Origin: SBAX01 sp964646605
GTDB taxonomy: Bacteria > Planctomycetota > Phycisphaerae > UBA1845
Length of the DNA stretch: 64,000 nt
Direction: 5' to 3'
NCBI GenBank assembly: GCA_964646605.1
Contig: CAZYEX010000137.1
Coordinates: forward strand, 109,360-173,359
Both the position numbers and the translations under genes were made by a program. A model generated the notes under the pieces. The model had not been told where the DNA came from. It did not search any database and saw only the letters and a list, made by a program, of their open reading frames with translations. Below, piece after piece: positions 27,145-35,139 of the stretch (position 1 is its first letter; the number at the start of each line of letters is the position of its first letter).

Positions 27145-28677
27145 ATGCATGCCGCAAAACCCAACCCTTCCCCGGTGGAACGCAGCGCACGAACGGTGTA
27201 CGCCTTGCGCGGCTGGTTCATTTGCTTCCTCTCCGCCTTCGCTCTCTATGCTATGACGGCCAATCGCGGGGCGCAGTGGCAGGACTCCGGGTATCACATT
27301 CTTCGCGTCGTCACCCAGGAACCGGTCAACCCGCTGGGACTCGCCCTCAGCCATCCGCTGCATCACTGGATCGGTCGATTCGCGGTTGCGTTGAACCTCG
27401 TGGAACCGTGCTTCGCGGTGACGCTGGTCAGCGCCCTGGCGGGAGCGATCGCGGCAGCCAACACCTTCGGATGCGTCTTCACCTTGACGCGGTGCCTGAG
27501 CGCCTCCGCCCTCGCGGCGGCGTCGCTCGCCGTAGCCCATACGTTTTGGCAGATGTCCACGTTGGCGGAGAGCTACACTCTGGCCGCGGCGCTGCTTTCG
27601 GCGGAGTGCTGGTGCTGGATCGGTTACGGCGTCACCCGCCGGCCTCATTGGCTGATCGCGGCGGCGGTCGGCAACGGACTGGGGGTTTCCAACCATCCGC
27701 TGGCTCTCTTGACGACTCCGGTTTTAGTCGGCGTCGCCCTATTCGCTCGTCGGGATGGAGTTGTGAAGGGGCGCCAGCTTTGGATGGGATGCGCCGTCTG
27801 GATCGTTGGGGCCCTGCCCTATTTGGTGATGATCTTCGCCCAATGGAGCCGCACCGGTGATCTGCTGACCACACTGCATTCCGCGTTGTTTGGAGGTGGA
27901 TATCAGAGCGATGTGCTCAATACGACTGTGTCTCTCCGACAATTCATGATCGCGTTGGGGTGGATCGCGTTGAACTTCCCGAATCTGCTGCTGCCCGCCG
28001 CGGTGTATGGGTGCGTGCGGGCGGCGCGGAGGTCCGTACCGGTTTTAGTGCGACGCGCGCTGCTTGCGGGACTCTCGATACATGCGGTCTTTGTGTTGCG
28101 TTATCCGATTGTGGATCAACACACATTCTTTGTGCCTATGTACGTGCTTACGACGATTTTCGGCGGGATCGGTCTTGCGGCGGTTTTTCAATGGAGTTCC
28201 CGGCGTGCGCGACGGGTGGCCGTCGGCGGATTCGTCGCGTTGTTGGCGGTGACTCCGCTCCTGTATGCCGCGCTGCCTGCGGTCGCGCGGCGCTGCGCCG
28301 TGCTCGCCGGTCGAGAAAGACACAAACCCTACCGCGACGACTACGTTTACCTGTTCACGCCCTGGTCCGTCGTGGAGAGGTCGGCGGAGCGGATGAGCCG
28401 CGGGGCCCTGTCCCTGACCGGAAAGGACGGGGTCATTCTGGTTGAGGACCGCATGGCCGAGTTCGCGGTGCGGTATCAGGTTCTCCGCGCGGATGCCGTC
28501 GACGTGACACTCGCATCAACTATGGATCCCTCCGGGCTGGAGACCGCGGCGACGCGCGGGCGGACCGTGGTGCTCGTTCCGCGACAGACCGAACAGCCCA
28601 CGCCCGCGCCGAAGGGCTATGAATGGCACGGAGTGGGCGACCTCTACGTCCTCGAACGTACGCAGATTCGCCCGTAG
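27145..28677 (+). CDS. DUF2723-type membrane protein, probable glycosyltransferase
   Basis: A 510-residue polytopic membrane protein with about ten helices. The early segment ANRGAQWQDSGYHILRVVTQ followed by LALSHPLHHWIGR matches the DUF2723 family, related to PMT/TMEM260 O-mannosyltransferases (D in WQDSG is the expected catalytic position). A soluble C-terminal domain follows (about 400-510). It begins 18 bases after the FabZ-like gene, perhaps co-transcribed. ATG 27145 chosen; GTG 27139 also fits. Confidence 0.75.
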   Translation: MHAAKPNPSPVERSARTVYALRGWFICFLSAFALYAMTANRGAQWQDSGYHILRVVTQEPVNPLGLALSHPLHHWIGRFAVALNLVEPCFAVTLVSALAGAIAAANTFGCVFTLTRCLSASALAAASLAVAHTFWQMSTLAESYTLAAALLSAECWCWIGYGVTRRPHWLIAAAVGNGLGVSNHPLALLTTPVLVGVALFARRDGVVKGRQLWMGCAVWIVGALPYLVMIFAQWSRTGDLLTTLHSALFGGGYQSDVLNTTVSLRQFMIALGWIALNFPNLLLPAAVYGCVRAARRSVPVLVRRALLAGLSIHAVFVLRYPIVDQHTFFVPMYVLTTIFGGIGLAAVFQWSSRRARRVAVGGFVALLAVTPLLYAALPAVARRCAVLAGRERHKPYRDDYVYLFTPWSVVERSAERMSRGALSLTGKDGVILVEDRMAEFAVRYQVLRADAVDVTLASTMDPSGLETAATRGRTVVLVPRQTEQPTPAPKGYEWHGVGDLYVLERTQIRP

Positions 28678-28678
28678 G

Positions 28679-29758
28679 CTACGTCGTTCCCACCAGCCGT
28701 TCGCCGTTGGCTTCCAGCCATTGCACCTTCCGCCGGGCCATTTGCAGGACGCGAAAGCCCGACCATCGACCGACAAACCCCGTCTCCGTGATCGGCGGCA
28801 CACACTCGGAGATGAGCGCCTCGGTCATGAGAGCGGGAAGACATTGCCGTTGGGGCGGCAAAATGGGGTCCGACGATTCATACCCCGCCAGGAACGCACC
28901 CAGTCGCTCTTCGTCCAGATGGTCGGGCCAGTCCGCGGGGTCGCCGCCGGCGAGAATCGAGAATTGCAGCGCCCCGTTGGCCGCGTCCACGACGGCCCGC
29001 GAATAGCGCACCGAGTCATAATCCACCACCGCGATCACCTTGTAGTTGCGAAACAGGAGGTTGCCGGGATGCCAATCGGAATGGATGAGCCGCTCGGGCC
29101 AGGATGCGAAGCCCGCGGCGTTGACGCGCTCCGCGGCGCGATCGTATTGGGCCAGGAGAAACTCGACGATCTCCTCCAGCTCCGCCTCCTTGCCACTGAA
29201 GCTGTCATGGGCGCTGAGTGCCGCACGAATGGCACAAAGTCCGGTGCGGACGGCCGAAAGATCGTGATAGTCTCCGCGCGGGGCGGGCAGGGACGGCGGG
29301 GCGACGAAGCCCTCGGCGGCCTGGTGGAATCTGGCGAGCATGGCCCCCGCCTCCTGCGTCTCCGCGGCCGTCTGCTGGAACGGCTGACCCGGCACGAACT
29401 CGAACAGCTCGTAGAGGTGGTCGCGGATCTGCACCAACGCCCGGCCGTCGGTCCGCGACACGCTCAGCTTGGCGACCGGAAAACCGGCCTGAACCAGATG
29501 GGCCTGCACGCGGTGTACGAAGCGGACCCGATCGGGATGGACCCGATCCACAGAGCGACGCTTGAGGAGGAACTTGCCGCGTTGGGCGACGATGCCGACC
29601 TTGGGGCTGCGCCGCGAGCCGCGCGGAAAGTCGGTGATCGACTCGATCACGCCCACGTCATAGTGGCTCAGAGCGACGGCGAGTTCGGCGGCGTCAAAAG
29701 CGGCTCGTTCCGTGGCGGACAATACGCCTCCCTTGGGCCTGTCGCGGCAGGTCCCCAA
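28679..29758 (-). CDS. APH-family phosphotransferase (ThrB2/choline-kinase-like fold)
   Basis: A 359-residue kinase of the aminoglycoside phosphotransferase superfamily. The catalytic loop is LIHSDWHPGNLLF (Asp base and Asn metal ligand), followed by VIAVVDYDSVRYSR (DFD-like metal motif). GKFLLKRRS carries the ATP-binding lysine. The N-terminal part resembles homoserine kinase type II or CotS-like spore-coat kinases. Substrate not predictable. Convergent with the DUF2723 gene, one base between stops. Confidence 0.75.
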   Translation of the reverse strand: MGTCRDRPKGGVLSATERAAFDAAELAVALSHYDVGVIESITDFPRGSRRSPKVGIVAQRGKFLLKRRSVDRVHPDRVRFVHRVQAHLVQAGFPVAKLSVSRTDGRALVQIRDHLYELFEFVPGQPFQQTAAETQEAGAMLARFHQAAEGFVAPPSLPAPRGDYHDLSAVRTGLCAIRAALSAHDSFSGKEAELEEIVEFLLAQYDRAAERVNAAGFASWPERLIHSDWHPGNLLFRNYKVIAVVDYDSVRYSRAVVDAANGALQFSILAGGDPADWPDHLDEERLGAFLAGYESSDPILPPQRQCLPALMTEALISECVPPITETGFVGRWSGFRVLQMARRKVQWLEANGERLVGTT

Positions 29759-29825
29759 GGGATCGTATTCACCAACCGCCGCCGGTCAACGCCTCGGAAG
29801 TTCACGCGGTCGTTCGCGGCGGGGC

Positions 29826-30935
29826 CTATTCCTTGCCGTCGAATACATGTTCCAACGCCTCGAAGCTGCCCAGCAGGGCCCCGAGGTCAATGACCCGCGT
29901 GTTAGCCTTCGTGACCCGGTTCATGTCCAGCAGTGCCGGGTCGATCTCGCCGCCGCGCAGGGAGATGGTCACCGTTCCGGTCATCCCGGCCACGTCGCTG
30001 ATGGAGAACGATCGCACGAGCTGCGTCGCCGGATCGTAGACGATCCGCACGCTGCAACCCACAAGCTCCTCCGCCTCGTCCACGTCGATCGCCGCGTCGC
30101 CGTCCATTTCCTTGCCGGCGACTTTCCGCAGCAAGGGCAGCAGTTTCTCCAAAGTTTGGGCGTCCTTGACGTGGATGCTGAGCAGCATCGTGCCGTCGGG
30201 TTGTTGGGTGACCACGGCCCCGGTGTCGCTTTGGGCTTGCAGCACTTCGCGCACAAAGGCCGCCACGTGCGTCGAGGCCGTTCGACGAAGCGCTTCGAGC
30301 TCCGAGAACTCGCCCAGCAATCCCGATCCAAACAGACCGTGCATCTTTTCGCCGGAGGGAAGGACCAGCAATGTTTCCCCGCCTGGCGTCAGGAACATGT
30401 CCAAGAACACCTGGGCCTTGGGATCGGGCAGTTGCAACCTGCGGACCAGAATCCAGCCCCCGTTCTCGGTGATCGAGAGGGAGACGTCGGCTTCGAGCGG
30501 CCGCGGCTCGCTTTCGTCGATGACCTTGAAGCGCAGATCGGCGACGAGAGCCTTGTCGGCGATTTGCAGCGTTCCGTTGGCCGTCACCTCGTCGGCCTGC
30601 ACCGAGTCCAGAACCACCTCCAAGAGGCGATTGGTCTGCGCCTGTTCGCTCAGCTTTCCGAGCACAACAGCCGCCTGCACGGCTGGACCGCCGTTGCCCG
30701 GATAGATCAAAGCGACGGCCAGGGCCAGGGCGGCTGCCAAACCGATGGTCGAGAAGAGCGCCGGACGCCGCAGCGCCCGACCGTGGAACCACCCGCTCGA
30801 CGACAGCGGCGCGCTCAATGTGGCTCGACAGCGAGCAACCAGCTCGGGCGAGGGACCAGGTGTCAGCCCGTGGCAGCGTCCGACTGCCAGAAGGTTGTCG
30901 TGAAAACTACGGTCCGAGTCGTTAGGAACGTTCAT
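29826..30935 (-). CDS. Membrane-anchored anti-sigma-like protein
   Basis: A 369-residue protein immediately downstream of an ECF sigma gene (3 bases between). An N-terminal cytosolic stretch of 55 residues, one membrane helix (about 60-80, ALFSTIGLAAALALAVALIY) and a 290-residue outer domain with beta-rich repeats give the layout of an anti-sigma factor. No HxxxCxxC zinc motif is visible in the N-terminal part, so this is assigned by context. The outer domain could sense envelope state. Family not recognised. Confidence 0.6.
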   Translation of the reverse strand: MNVPNDSDRSFHDNLLAVGRCHGLTPGPSPELVARCRATLSAPLSSSGWFHGRALRRPALFSTIGLAAALALAVALIYPGNGGPAVQAAVVLGKLSEQAQTNRLLEVVLDSVQADEVTANGTLQIADKALVADLRFKVIDESEPRPLEADVSLSITENGGWILVRRLQLPDPKAQVFLDMFLTPGGETLLVLPSGEKMHGLFGSGLLGEFSELEALRRTASTHVAAFVREVLQAQSDTGAVVTQQPDGTMLLSIHVKDAQTLEKLLPLLRKVAGKEMDGDAAIDVDEAEELVGCSVRIVYDPATQLVRSFSISDVAGMTGTVTISLRGGEIDPALLDMNRVTKANTRVIDLGALLGSFEALEHVFDGKE

Positions 30936-30938
30936 CGG

Positions 30939-31544
30939 TCACCTTTCCTTTCCAGCGCCGCGGAGCATGGCCCGCAGGCGCGTTCGGATTCGATACAGTC
31001 GTGATTCCACACTCTTGATCGACCCGCCCTCGCAGACCGCGATCTGGGCCTGCGAGCGGGCGTCGAAGTAGAAGTCGTAGACCAGTCGTTGGTCGGCGGC
31101 AGGCAGGGCGGTGATGGCGAGCATGAGTTGAGCGATGTCCTCTCGGCTCTCGACCTGCGAATCGTCGAGCGGACCCGCTTCCATCCGCTCCACCAGCGCC
31201 GCGCCCCGCGTCTGGTCGTCGATCGACGCCTCGCCCCACCGGCGACGCTGCGTTCGCCAACGACGGCGGACGAGGTTGCGAGCGATACCGAAGAACCAGG
31301 CTTCGCATTCCTGTTCGTCATGGGGGAAACGCCCATTGCCCGCGGCCTCACAGCACGTTTGTTGCAGCAGATCGTCCGCCACATGCCGATCCCCGCCGAC
31401 GCGTACCAGGATGAATCCGTAAAGCGCGTCCGCGCAACGGGTGAATACATCCTCCAATCGCGCGACCGGCCGTTCTCGGGCGATCGTCAACGGAGGCACG
31501 TCCCCGAGCGGGACGACCGCGGCTACGCTCATTCCATCCATCAT
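30939..31544 (-). CDS. ECF-type RNA polymerase sigma factor
   Basis: A 201-residue sigma-70 family protein with region 2 (ADALYGFILVRVGGDRHVAD, then DLLQQTCCEAAGNG) and region 4 (LPAADQRLVYDFYFDARSQA, then SIKSVESRLYRIRTRL). ECF sigma factors direct RNA polymerase to stress or envelope genes and are usually held by an anti-sigma factor, here the next gene. Alternative start codons MMDGM lie within the first five residues. Target promoters unknown. Confidence 0.85.
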   Translation of the reverse strand: MMDGMSVAAVVPLGDVPPLTIARERPVARLEDVFTRCADALYGFILVRVGGDRHVADDLLQQTCCEAAGNGRFPHDEQECEAWFFGIARNLVRRRWRTQRRRWGEASIDDQTRGAALVERMEAGPLDDSQVESREDIAQLMLAITALPAADQRLVYDFYFDARSQAQIAVCEGGSIKSVESRLYRIRTRLRAMLRGAGKER

Positions 31545-31666
31545 GAAGACTCTTCGTCCTTCCGAATGAATTATGCCGGAAGAGCACCCGACCCCTCGGA
31601 AATCCGACGGATTTCGACAAGAAAAATCGCCGAGCTTTGACGCCGGGGATTCGCTATGCTCTTGGC

Positions 31667-31861
31667 ATGTTCAGGGTCGAGGTCGAGCAGGAGACGGACG
31701 GGCGCTGGATGGCCGAGGTGCCGGAGCTGCCCGGAGTCTTGACCTACGGCGGGACACGTCAGGAGGCGGTGACCCGCGCCCAGGCCCTATCCCTCCGCGT
31801 GCTCGCCGAGCGGCTTGAGCACGGCGAGGAGACGATGGATCCCCAAGGGAGAGTTGGTTAG
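31667..31861 (+). CDS. HicB-like antitoxin, no HicA partner
   Basis: A 64-residue HicB-fold protein: MFRVEVEQETDGRWMAEVPE, then LPGVLTYGGTRQEAVTRAQ and ALSLRVLAERLEHGEE. This is the partial RNase-H-like fold of HicB antitoxins, without the C-terminal DNA-binding domain. No HicA ORF is seen on either side. The last residues (MDPQGRVG) lack the usual hydrophobic end; the next frame reads ELVSFGAA, which resembles a normal HicB tail, so a 1-base indel near 31845 may have shortened it. Confidence 0.65.
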   Translation: MFRVEVEQETDGRWMAEVPELPGVLTYGGTRQEAVTRAQALSLRVLAERLEHGEETMDPQGRVG

Positions 31862-31929
31862 TTTCGGCGCCGCGGCGTTCAACTATGGTTGGGATGTCGT
31901 CGAAGGCGCCGACAAGGCAATGTAGGCAC

Positions 31930-32646
31930 ATGGACGCAACCGCCCCGACCATTGCCGTCTCGAGGAAGAGCCGGGCCCTTGCGATCATCCTCGCAATCCT
32001 CTTCGGGCCTATCGGCATGTTCTATTTCACGACGCTCGGCGCGGCCCTCATGCTGCTCATATACCTGATCGCGGGGCTCTCGGTCGGTCCGATCGCATGG
32101 GTCGCGACTTGGCCGATCTGCGTATTGTGGGCAGCGCTCGGGTCCGGTCGCCCCTCCGCTGGTCCCGTTGAAAGGGCGGAAATCGCCATTTGTTCTAAGT
32201 GCGGTCTTCAAGCAGAACTCATCGATGCCATCTGCAATGAATGCTTCAAACGCCATCTGTTCGCACTCGTTTTCCTGGTTCTTCCCATCTTCACAAGTCT
32301 ACTCTGGACCGCCTTTCTTATTCTGGCAGCTTTGGGGGTACCAAGCCCTGCGCGTTATGTGACCCTGGCATCGGCGGCAGCCCAGGTGCTGATTGGTGCT
32401 TCACTCATTGCACTCCTCAACTGGAAGAGATGGGGATTCTACACGGTTTGTCTAGGCTGCCTGTTGCAAAGCGTCTGCTTCGTCGTGACCGATGAGCTGA
32501 TCAAGGCAAATCCTCAGACCCTGAGATGGTTCGGGGACCCCTATGGTTTCATATGGGGGCCCGTTTTTCTGGGGAAACTGTTTTTTCCGATCTGGGTCTT
32601 CGGGCTCCTGAAACTCAGTCCATCCATCTGGGCACGACTTCGGTAG
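31930..32646 (+). CDS. Zinc-ribbon polytopic membrane protein
   Basis: A 238-residue protein with about six or seven hydrophobic helices (ALAIILAILFGPIGMFYF and FALVFLVLPIFTSLLWTAFL are examples) and a cytosolic-looking CxxC...CxxC zinc ribbon between helix groups (ICSKCGLQAELIDAICNEC). Base composition is less GC-rich than its neighbours, a mild hint of acquisition. ATG 31930 is preferred over an upstream frame start at 31885. Function unknown. Confidence 0.65.
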   Translation: MDATAPTIAVSRKSRALAIILAILFGPIGMFYFTTLGAALMLLIYLIAGLSVGPIAWVATWPICVLWAALGSGRPSAGPVERAEIAICSKCGLQAELIDAICNECFKRHLFALVFLVLPIFTSLLWTAFLILAALGVPSPARYVTLASAAAQVLIGASLIALLNWKRWGFYTVCLGCLLQSVCFVVTDELIKANPQTLRWFGDPYGFIWGPVFLGKLFFPIWVFGLLKLSPSIWARLR

Positions 32647-32699
32647 GACGTTCGTTTTTCGGCGCGGTCGGGCATCGCCTTGGTCCGTCGAGTTGTGCG

Positions 32700-33056
32700 G
32701 TGCTGGGATTGCGGTTTGGATCGCTCTTCGCCAATCCGCACTCCCCCATCGGAGCGCAGTGCCATCGGCACGGCACGAACGTAGCCCAGTCCGCCATCGG
32801 TGGACTGGGTCGCGGGGGTGCGAAAGAAACTCCCCCCCTCCCCGGCGGCGAAGTCGCGGGTTCAACTTGCGGGGACGGAATCGACAACGATTGCGACGGG
32901 GCAACGGACTGCGTGGACGCGGACTGTGCGACCGATTCCGTGGCCTGTCCCAACGGGCAGATTCCCGCTGTTTCCGGCTGGGGCATGGTCGTCCTTGCGC
33001 TTCTGACGCTCACGGCCGGGACGCTGACGGTCATGCGGCGTCGCGTTGCGGCGTAG
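32700..33056 (+). pseudogene. Broken C-terminus of an IPTL-CTERM surface protein
   Basis: The open frame ends in a perfect sorting tail: IPAVSGWGMVVLALLTLTAG then MRRRVAA. It is preceded by the MopE-like CGDGIDNDCDGATDCVDADC Ca/Cys segment. There is no signal peptide and no convincing start; the frame runs back under the membrane protein gene. Such tails only make sense on exported proteins, so this looks like the remnant of a larger surface protein whose 5' part was lost. Confidence 0.6.
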
Positions 33057-33070
33057 GCGCCGAAGGGGGA

Positions 33071-33127
33071 AAGGAGGTTTAAGGGTTTAAGGGTTCGAGG
33101 GGTTCAAGGGTTTGGGGGTTTGAGGGG
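33071..33127. repeat. Left degenerate repeat flanking the four-helix-bundle gene
   Basis: Tandem units close to AAGGGTTT, such as TTTAAGGG, TTTAAGGG, TTCGAGGGG, TTCAAGGG and TTTGGGGG. It contains GTTCAAGGGTTT (33102-33113), whose exact reverse complement lies at 33632-33643 in the right flank. It also encodes the last residues of the gene at 33079-33600. Confidence 0.75.
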
Positions 33128-33600
33128 TCGGCGGGGGGCGGCACAAAATTGTCGAGCAAGGCCTGGAATTCCGGAGAAACAGAGTTGACGCGGCGATGGG
33201 GGTCTTTGGCTCCGCGATATTTCGACTCTCGCAGGTAGGCAATGAGGTTCGCAAGGCCTGCGCCGATCCGGCGGCACTCTTCCGTCAAGCCTATGTGCGC
33301 AGCCAAGTCGATATATCCTTCGTCGTGGGCGATCATCAACTGCGCTCGAACTTCGCCGCACGAGCCTTTGGCAATGTATAAGAACTGGATTAGCTCCGTG
33401 TTGCCTCCCCGCTCGAAGCCTTCCGCGATGTTCGAGACGACCGAGACGGCCGCTCGGCGGATTTGATCGGTCAGTCCCGAGTCGCGGGCAAAGCCGGCGT
33501 TACGCGTCAGCCGGTAGACGTGCGTGACCAGGCTACGCGCTTTTTGGAAGACCGCGAGATCCTCAAAGTTGCGGACCTTCTCGTTCACGTACAGTCTCAA
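33079..33600 (-). CDS. Four-helix-bundle protein (S23/IVS-type, TIGR02436-like)
   Basis: A 173-residue helical protein: VRNFEDLAVFQKARSLVTHV, then LTDQIRRAAVSVVSNIAEGF, ERGGNTELIQFLYIAKGSC and EVRAQLMIAHDEGYID. This is the family found in 23S rRNA intervening sequences and related to the Avd accessory protein of diversity-generating retroelements. No reverse transcriptase or rRNA is nearby. The C-terminal PSNPQTLEPLEPLNP is encoded by the flanking repeat. Start is TTG 33600 or GTG 33588. The gene and its two flanks may be one mobile unit. Confidence 0.85.
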   Translation of the reverse strand: MRLYVNEKVRNFEDLAVFQKARSLVTHVYRLTRNAGFARDSGLTDQIRRAAVSVVSNIAEGFERGGNTELIQFLYIAKGSCGEVRAQLMIAHDEGYIDLAAHIGLTEECRRIGAGLANLIAYLRESKYRGAKDPHRRVNSVSPEFQALLDNFVPPPADPSNPQTLEPLEPLNP

Positions 33601-33655
33601 CCGCTCAAACTCTAGAACTCTTCAACTTCTGAAACCCTTGAACTCGTTAACTTTG
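33595..33655. repeat. Right degenerate repeat flanking the four-helix-bundle gene
   Basis: Units such as CTCAAACTCTAGAACTC, TTCAACTTC and AAACCCTTGAAC. Read on the minus strand it resembles the left flank, with an exact 12-base inverted match (33632-33643 to 33102-33113). Together the flanks form imperfect terminal inverted repeats around the gene. Confidence 0.7.
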
Positions 33656-33933
33656 TACCCGTTGTTGTTTCGGATCGCAAACGAGATCGAGATGAACCCG
33701 TCCATGCCATGACTCCAGAGTCTGATTTACTCGTCGCCATCGATGACAATGGCGGTGCCGAAAGGGGGGCGGGGCGGTGATGGGGGACCCGCTCCGGGTT
33801 CGGATTGCCACCCTGCTCGGATTCGCCATTCTGCATTCACCTGACCCGTCGCCCGCGCTCCGGGTTCGGATTGGCAACCGACAATTGGAAATTGGCAACC
33901 TGTCCTTGATGCGCAGTGTCAAGGATTGGGAAT
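33656..33933. other. Gene-free stretch with short repeats
   Basis: No supported gene. It contains a 17-bp direct repeat GCTCCGGGTTCGGATTG (33791-33807 and 33857-33873), degenerate ATTGGCAAC-type units (about 33873-33899) and the hairpin element at 33904-33925. It may have grown by repeat insertion downstream of the nucleotide-sugar operon. Confidence 0.6.
33904..33925. repeat. 22-bp hairpin element, copy 2 of a dispersed repeat
   Basis: CCTTGA and TCAAGG arms around TGCGCAGTG; 20 of 22 bases match the copy at 12111-12132. It lies 9 bases past the stop of the minus-strand nucleotidyltransferase gene, so a transcription-termination role is possible. Confidence 0.6.
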
Positions 33934-34680
33934 CTACGGATGGGCCTTGAGGTCCAGCTTGTTGGCCCCGCTCTCGGCTACGTACATCCAGGCGCGGTGC
34001 AGGGACTCGAACGTGCCCGCGTCCGTCCACCAACCTTCGAGGACGTCGTGGGTCAGGGTGCCCTGGGCGAGGTAGGCGTTGTTGACGTCGGTGATTTCGA
34101 GTTCGCCGCGGGACGACGGTTTGAGGGTTTTGGCGATCTCGAAGACCTGACGGTCGTACATGTAGATGCCGATGACGGCGAAGTTGCTCTTGGGCTTCTT
34201 GGGTTTCTCCTCGATGCCGACGATGCGGCCGTCGCGTAGTTCGGCGACGCCGAAGCGCTGCGGATCGGGGACTTCCTTGAGCAGGATTTTGGCACCTGTC
34301 GGTTGGGTGAAGAAATCTCCGACGGCCCGGCGGATGTTGCCCTCGATGATGTTGTCGCCGAGCACCACGATGACCTTGCCGCCGTCGGCGAAGTCTTCGG
34401 CGAGACTCAGGGCCGCCGCGATCCCGCCTTCGCCTTCTTGATAGGTATAATGAAGTCGGCGCAGTCCGAACTCATGCCCGTTTCCCAGCAAGCGAAGGAA
34501 GTGGCCGGAGTCGTTGCCCCCCGTGACGATCATGATATCTTGAATCCCCGCGTTGACGAGGCACTGGACGGGGTAGTAGATCATCGGGCGGTTGTAGACC
34601 GGCAGCAGGTGCTTGTTGGTCACGCGCGTCAGCGGCGAAAGACGCGAGCCCAGTCCGCCGGCGAGAATCACGCCCTTCAT
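33934..34680 (-). CDS. Sugar-1-phosphate nucleotidyltransferase (RmlA-like)
   Basis: A 248-residue enzyme that probably activates a hexose-1-phosphate with dTTP. MKGVILAGGLGSRLSPLT is the nucleotide loop, followed by NKHLLPVYNRPMIYYPVQ, VVLGDNIIEGN and GELEITDVNNAYL. It is shorter than RmlA (about 290), lacking part of the C-terminal region, and its GLGSRL replaces the usual GSGTRL. It may make dTDP-sugar for the polysaccharide cluster beyond base 40500. Co-transcribed with the RmlC-like gene, three bases away. Confidence 0.85.
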   Translation of the reverse strand: MKGVILAGGLGSRLSPLTRVTNKHLLPVYNRPMIYYPVQCLVNAGIQDIMIVTGGNDSGHFLRLLGNGHEFGLRRLHYTYQEGEGGIAAALSLAEDFADGGKVIVVLGDNIIEGNIRRAVGDFFTQPTGAKILLKEVPDPQRFGVAELRDGRIVGIEEKPKKPKSNFAVIGIYMYDRQVFEIAKTLKPSSRGELEITDVNNAYLAQGTLTHDVLEGWWTDAGTFESLHRAWMYVAESGANKLDLKAHP

Positions 34681-34683
34681 GCG

Positions 34684-35139
34684 TCAACCGTCCTTCCGCA
34701 ACCAGTCATAGGGGATGTCGTTCTTGTGGGGGGGGACCCGGAACTCGTCCGGCGCCGCGTAGACGTAGCACTCCGTCGGACAGTTGATGATGACGGCCTC
34801 GTGGTCGCTGATGCACTTGAAGCCGTGATAGACCAGCGGCGGAATCTGAACCAGGATGGGGTTATGATCGCCCAGGAAGAACTCGTTCACTTCGCCCTTG
34901 GTGGGCGATCCGTCACGGGAGTCAAAGAGAACGACCTTCATCATCCCGCGGACGCAGACGAAGTGGTCCCACTGTTTCTTGTGATAGTGCCAGGCCTTGA
35001 CCACGCCCGGGTACGCGGTGGTGAGGTAGACTTGGCCGAACTTTTTGAACAAAGGGTCGTCGCAGCGAAGCATCTCCATCAGCCGCCCGCGTTCGTCCGC
35101 GATGACGTTGAGGCGCTTGACTTGCACGTCCTGGATCAC
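34684..35139 (-). CDS. RmlC/WbbJ-like dTDP-sugar epimerase or isomerase (cupin)
   Basis: A 151-residue cupin of the dTDP-4-dehydrorhamnose 3,5-epimerase type: ERGRLMEMLRCDDPLFKKFG, VYLTTAYPGVVKAWHYHKKQ, DHFVCVRGMMKVVLFDSR, NPILVQIPPLVYHGFKC. The His in WHYHKKQ and the later YHGF are near the expected active site, though true RmlC motifs are only partly kept. It forms an operon with the nucleotidyltransferase. Start GTG 35139 follows GGAGAG; the longer frame upstream looks non-coding. Confidence 0.8.
   Translation of the reverse strand: MIQDVQVKRLNVIADERGRLMEMLRCDDPLFKKFGQVYLTTAYPGVVKAWHYHKKQWDHFVCVRGMMKVVLFDSRDGSPTKGEVNEFFLGDHNPILVQIPPLVYHGFKCISDHEAVIINCPTECYVYAAPDEFRVPPHKNDIPYDWLRKDG

Noticed and set aside
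28619..29893. 424-codon forward frame opposite the APH-type kinase
   Set aside because: The kinase motifs lie on the minus strand; Arg/Gly-rich translation has no domain.
31862..31929. Possible HicA toxin after the HicB-like gene
   Set aside because: The stretch before the next gene is only about 70 bases; no HicA-like sequence is visible in any frame.
33085..33125. Resemblance of GGGTTCGAGG to a tRNA T-arm
   Set aside because: No acceptor or anticodon stem around it; it is part of the degenerate repeat.
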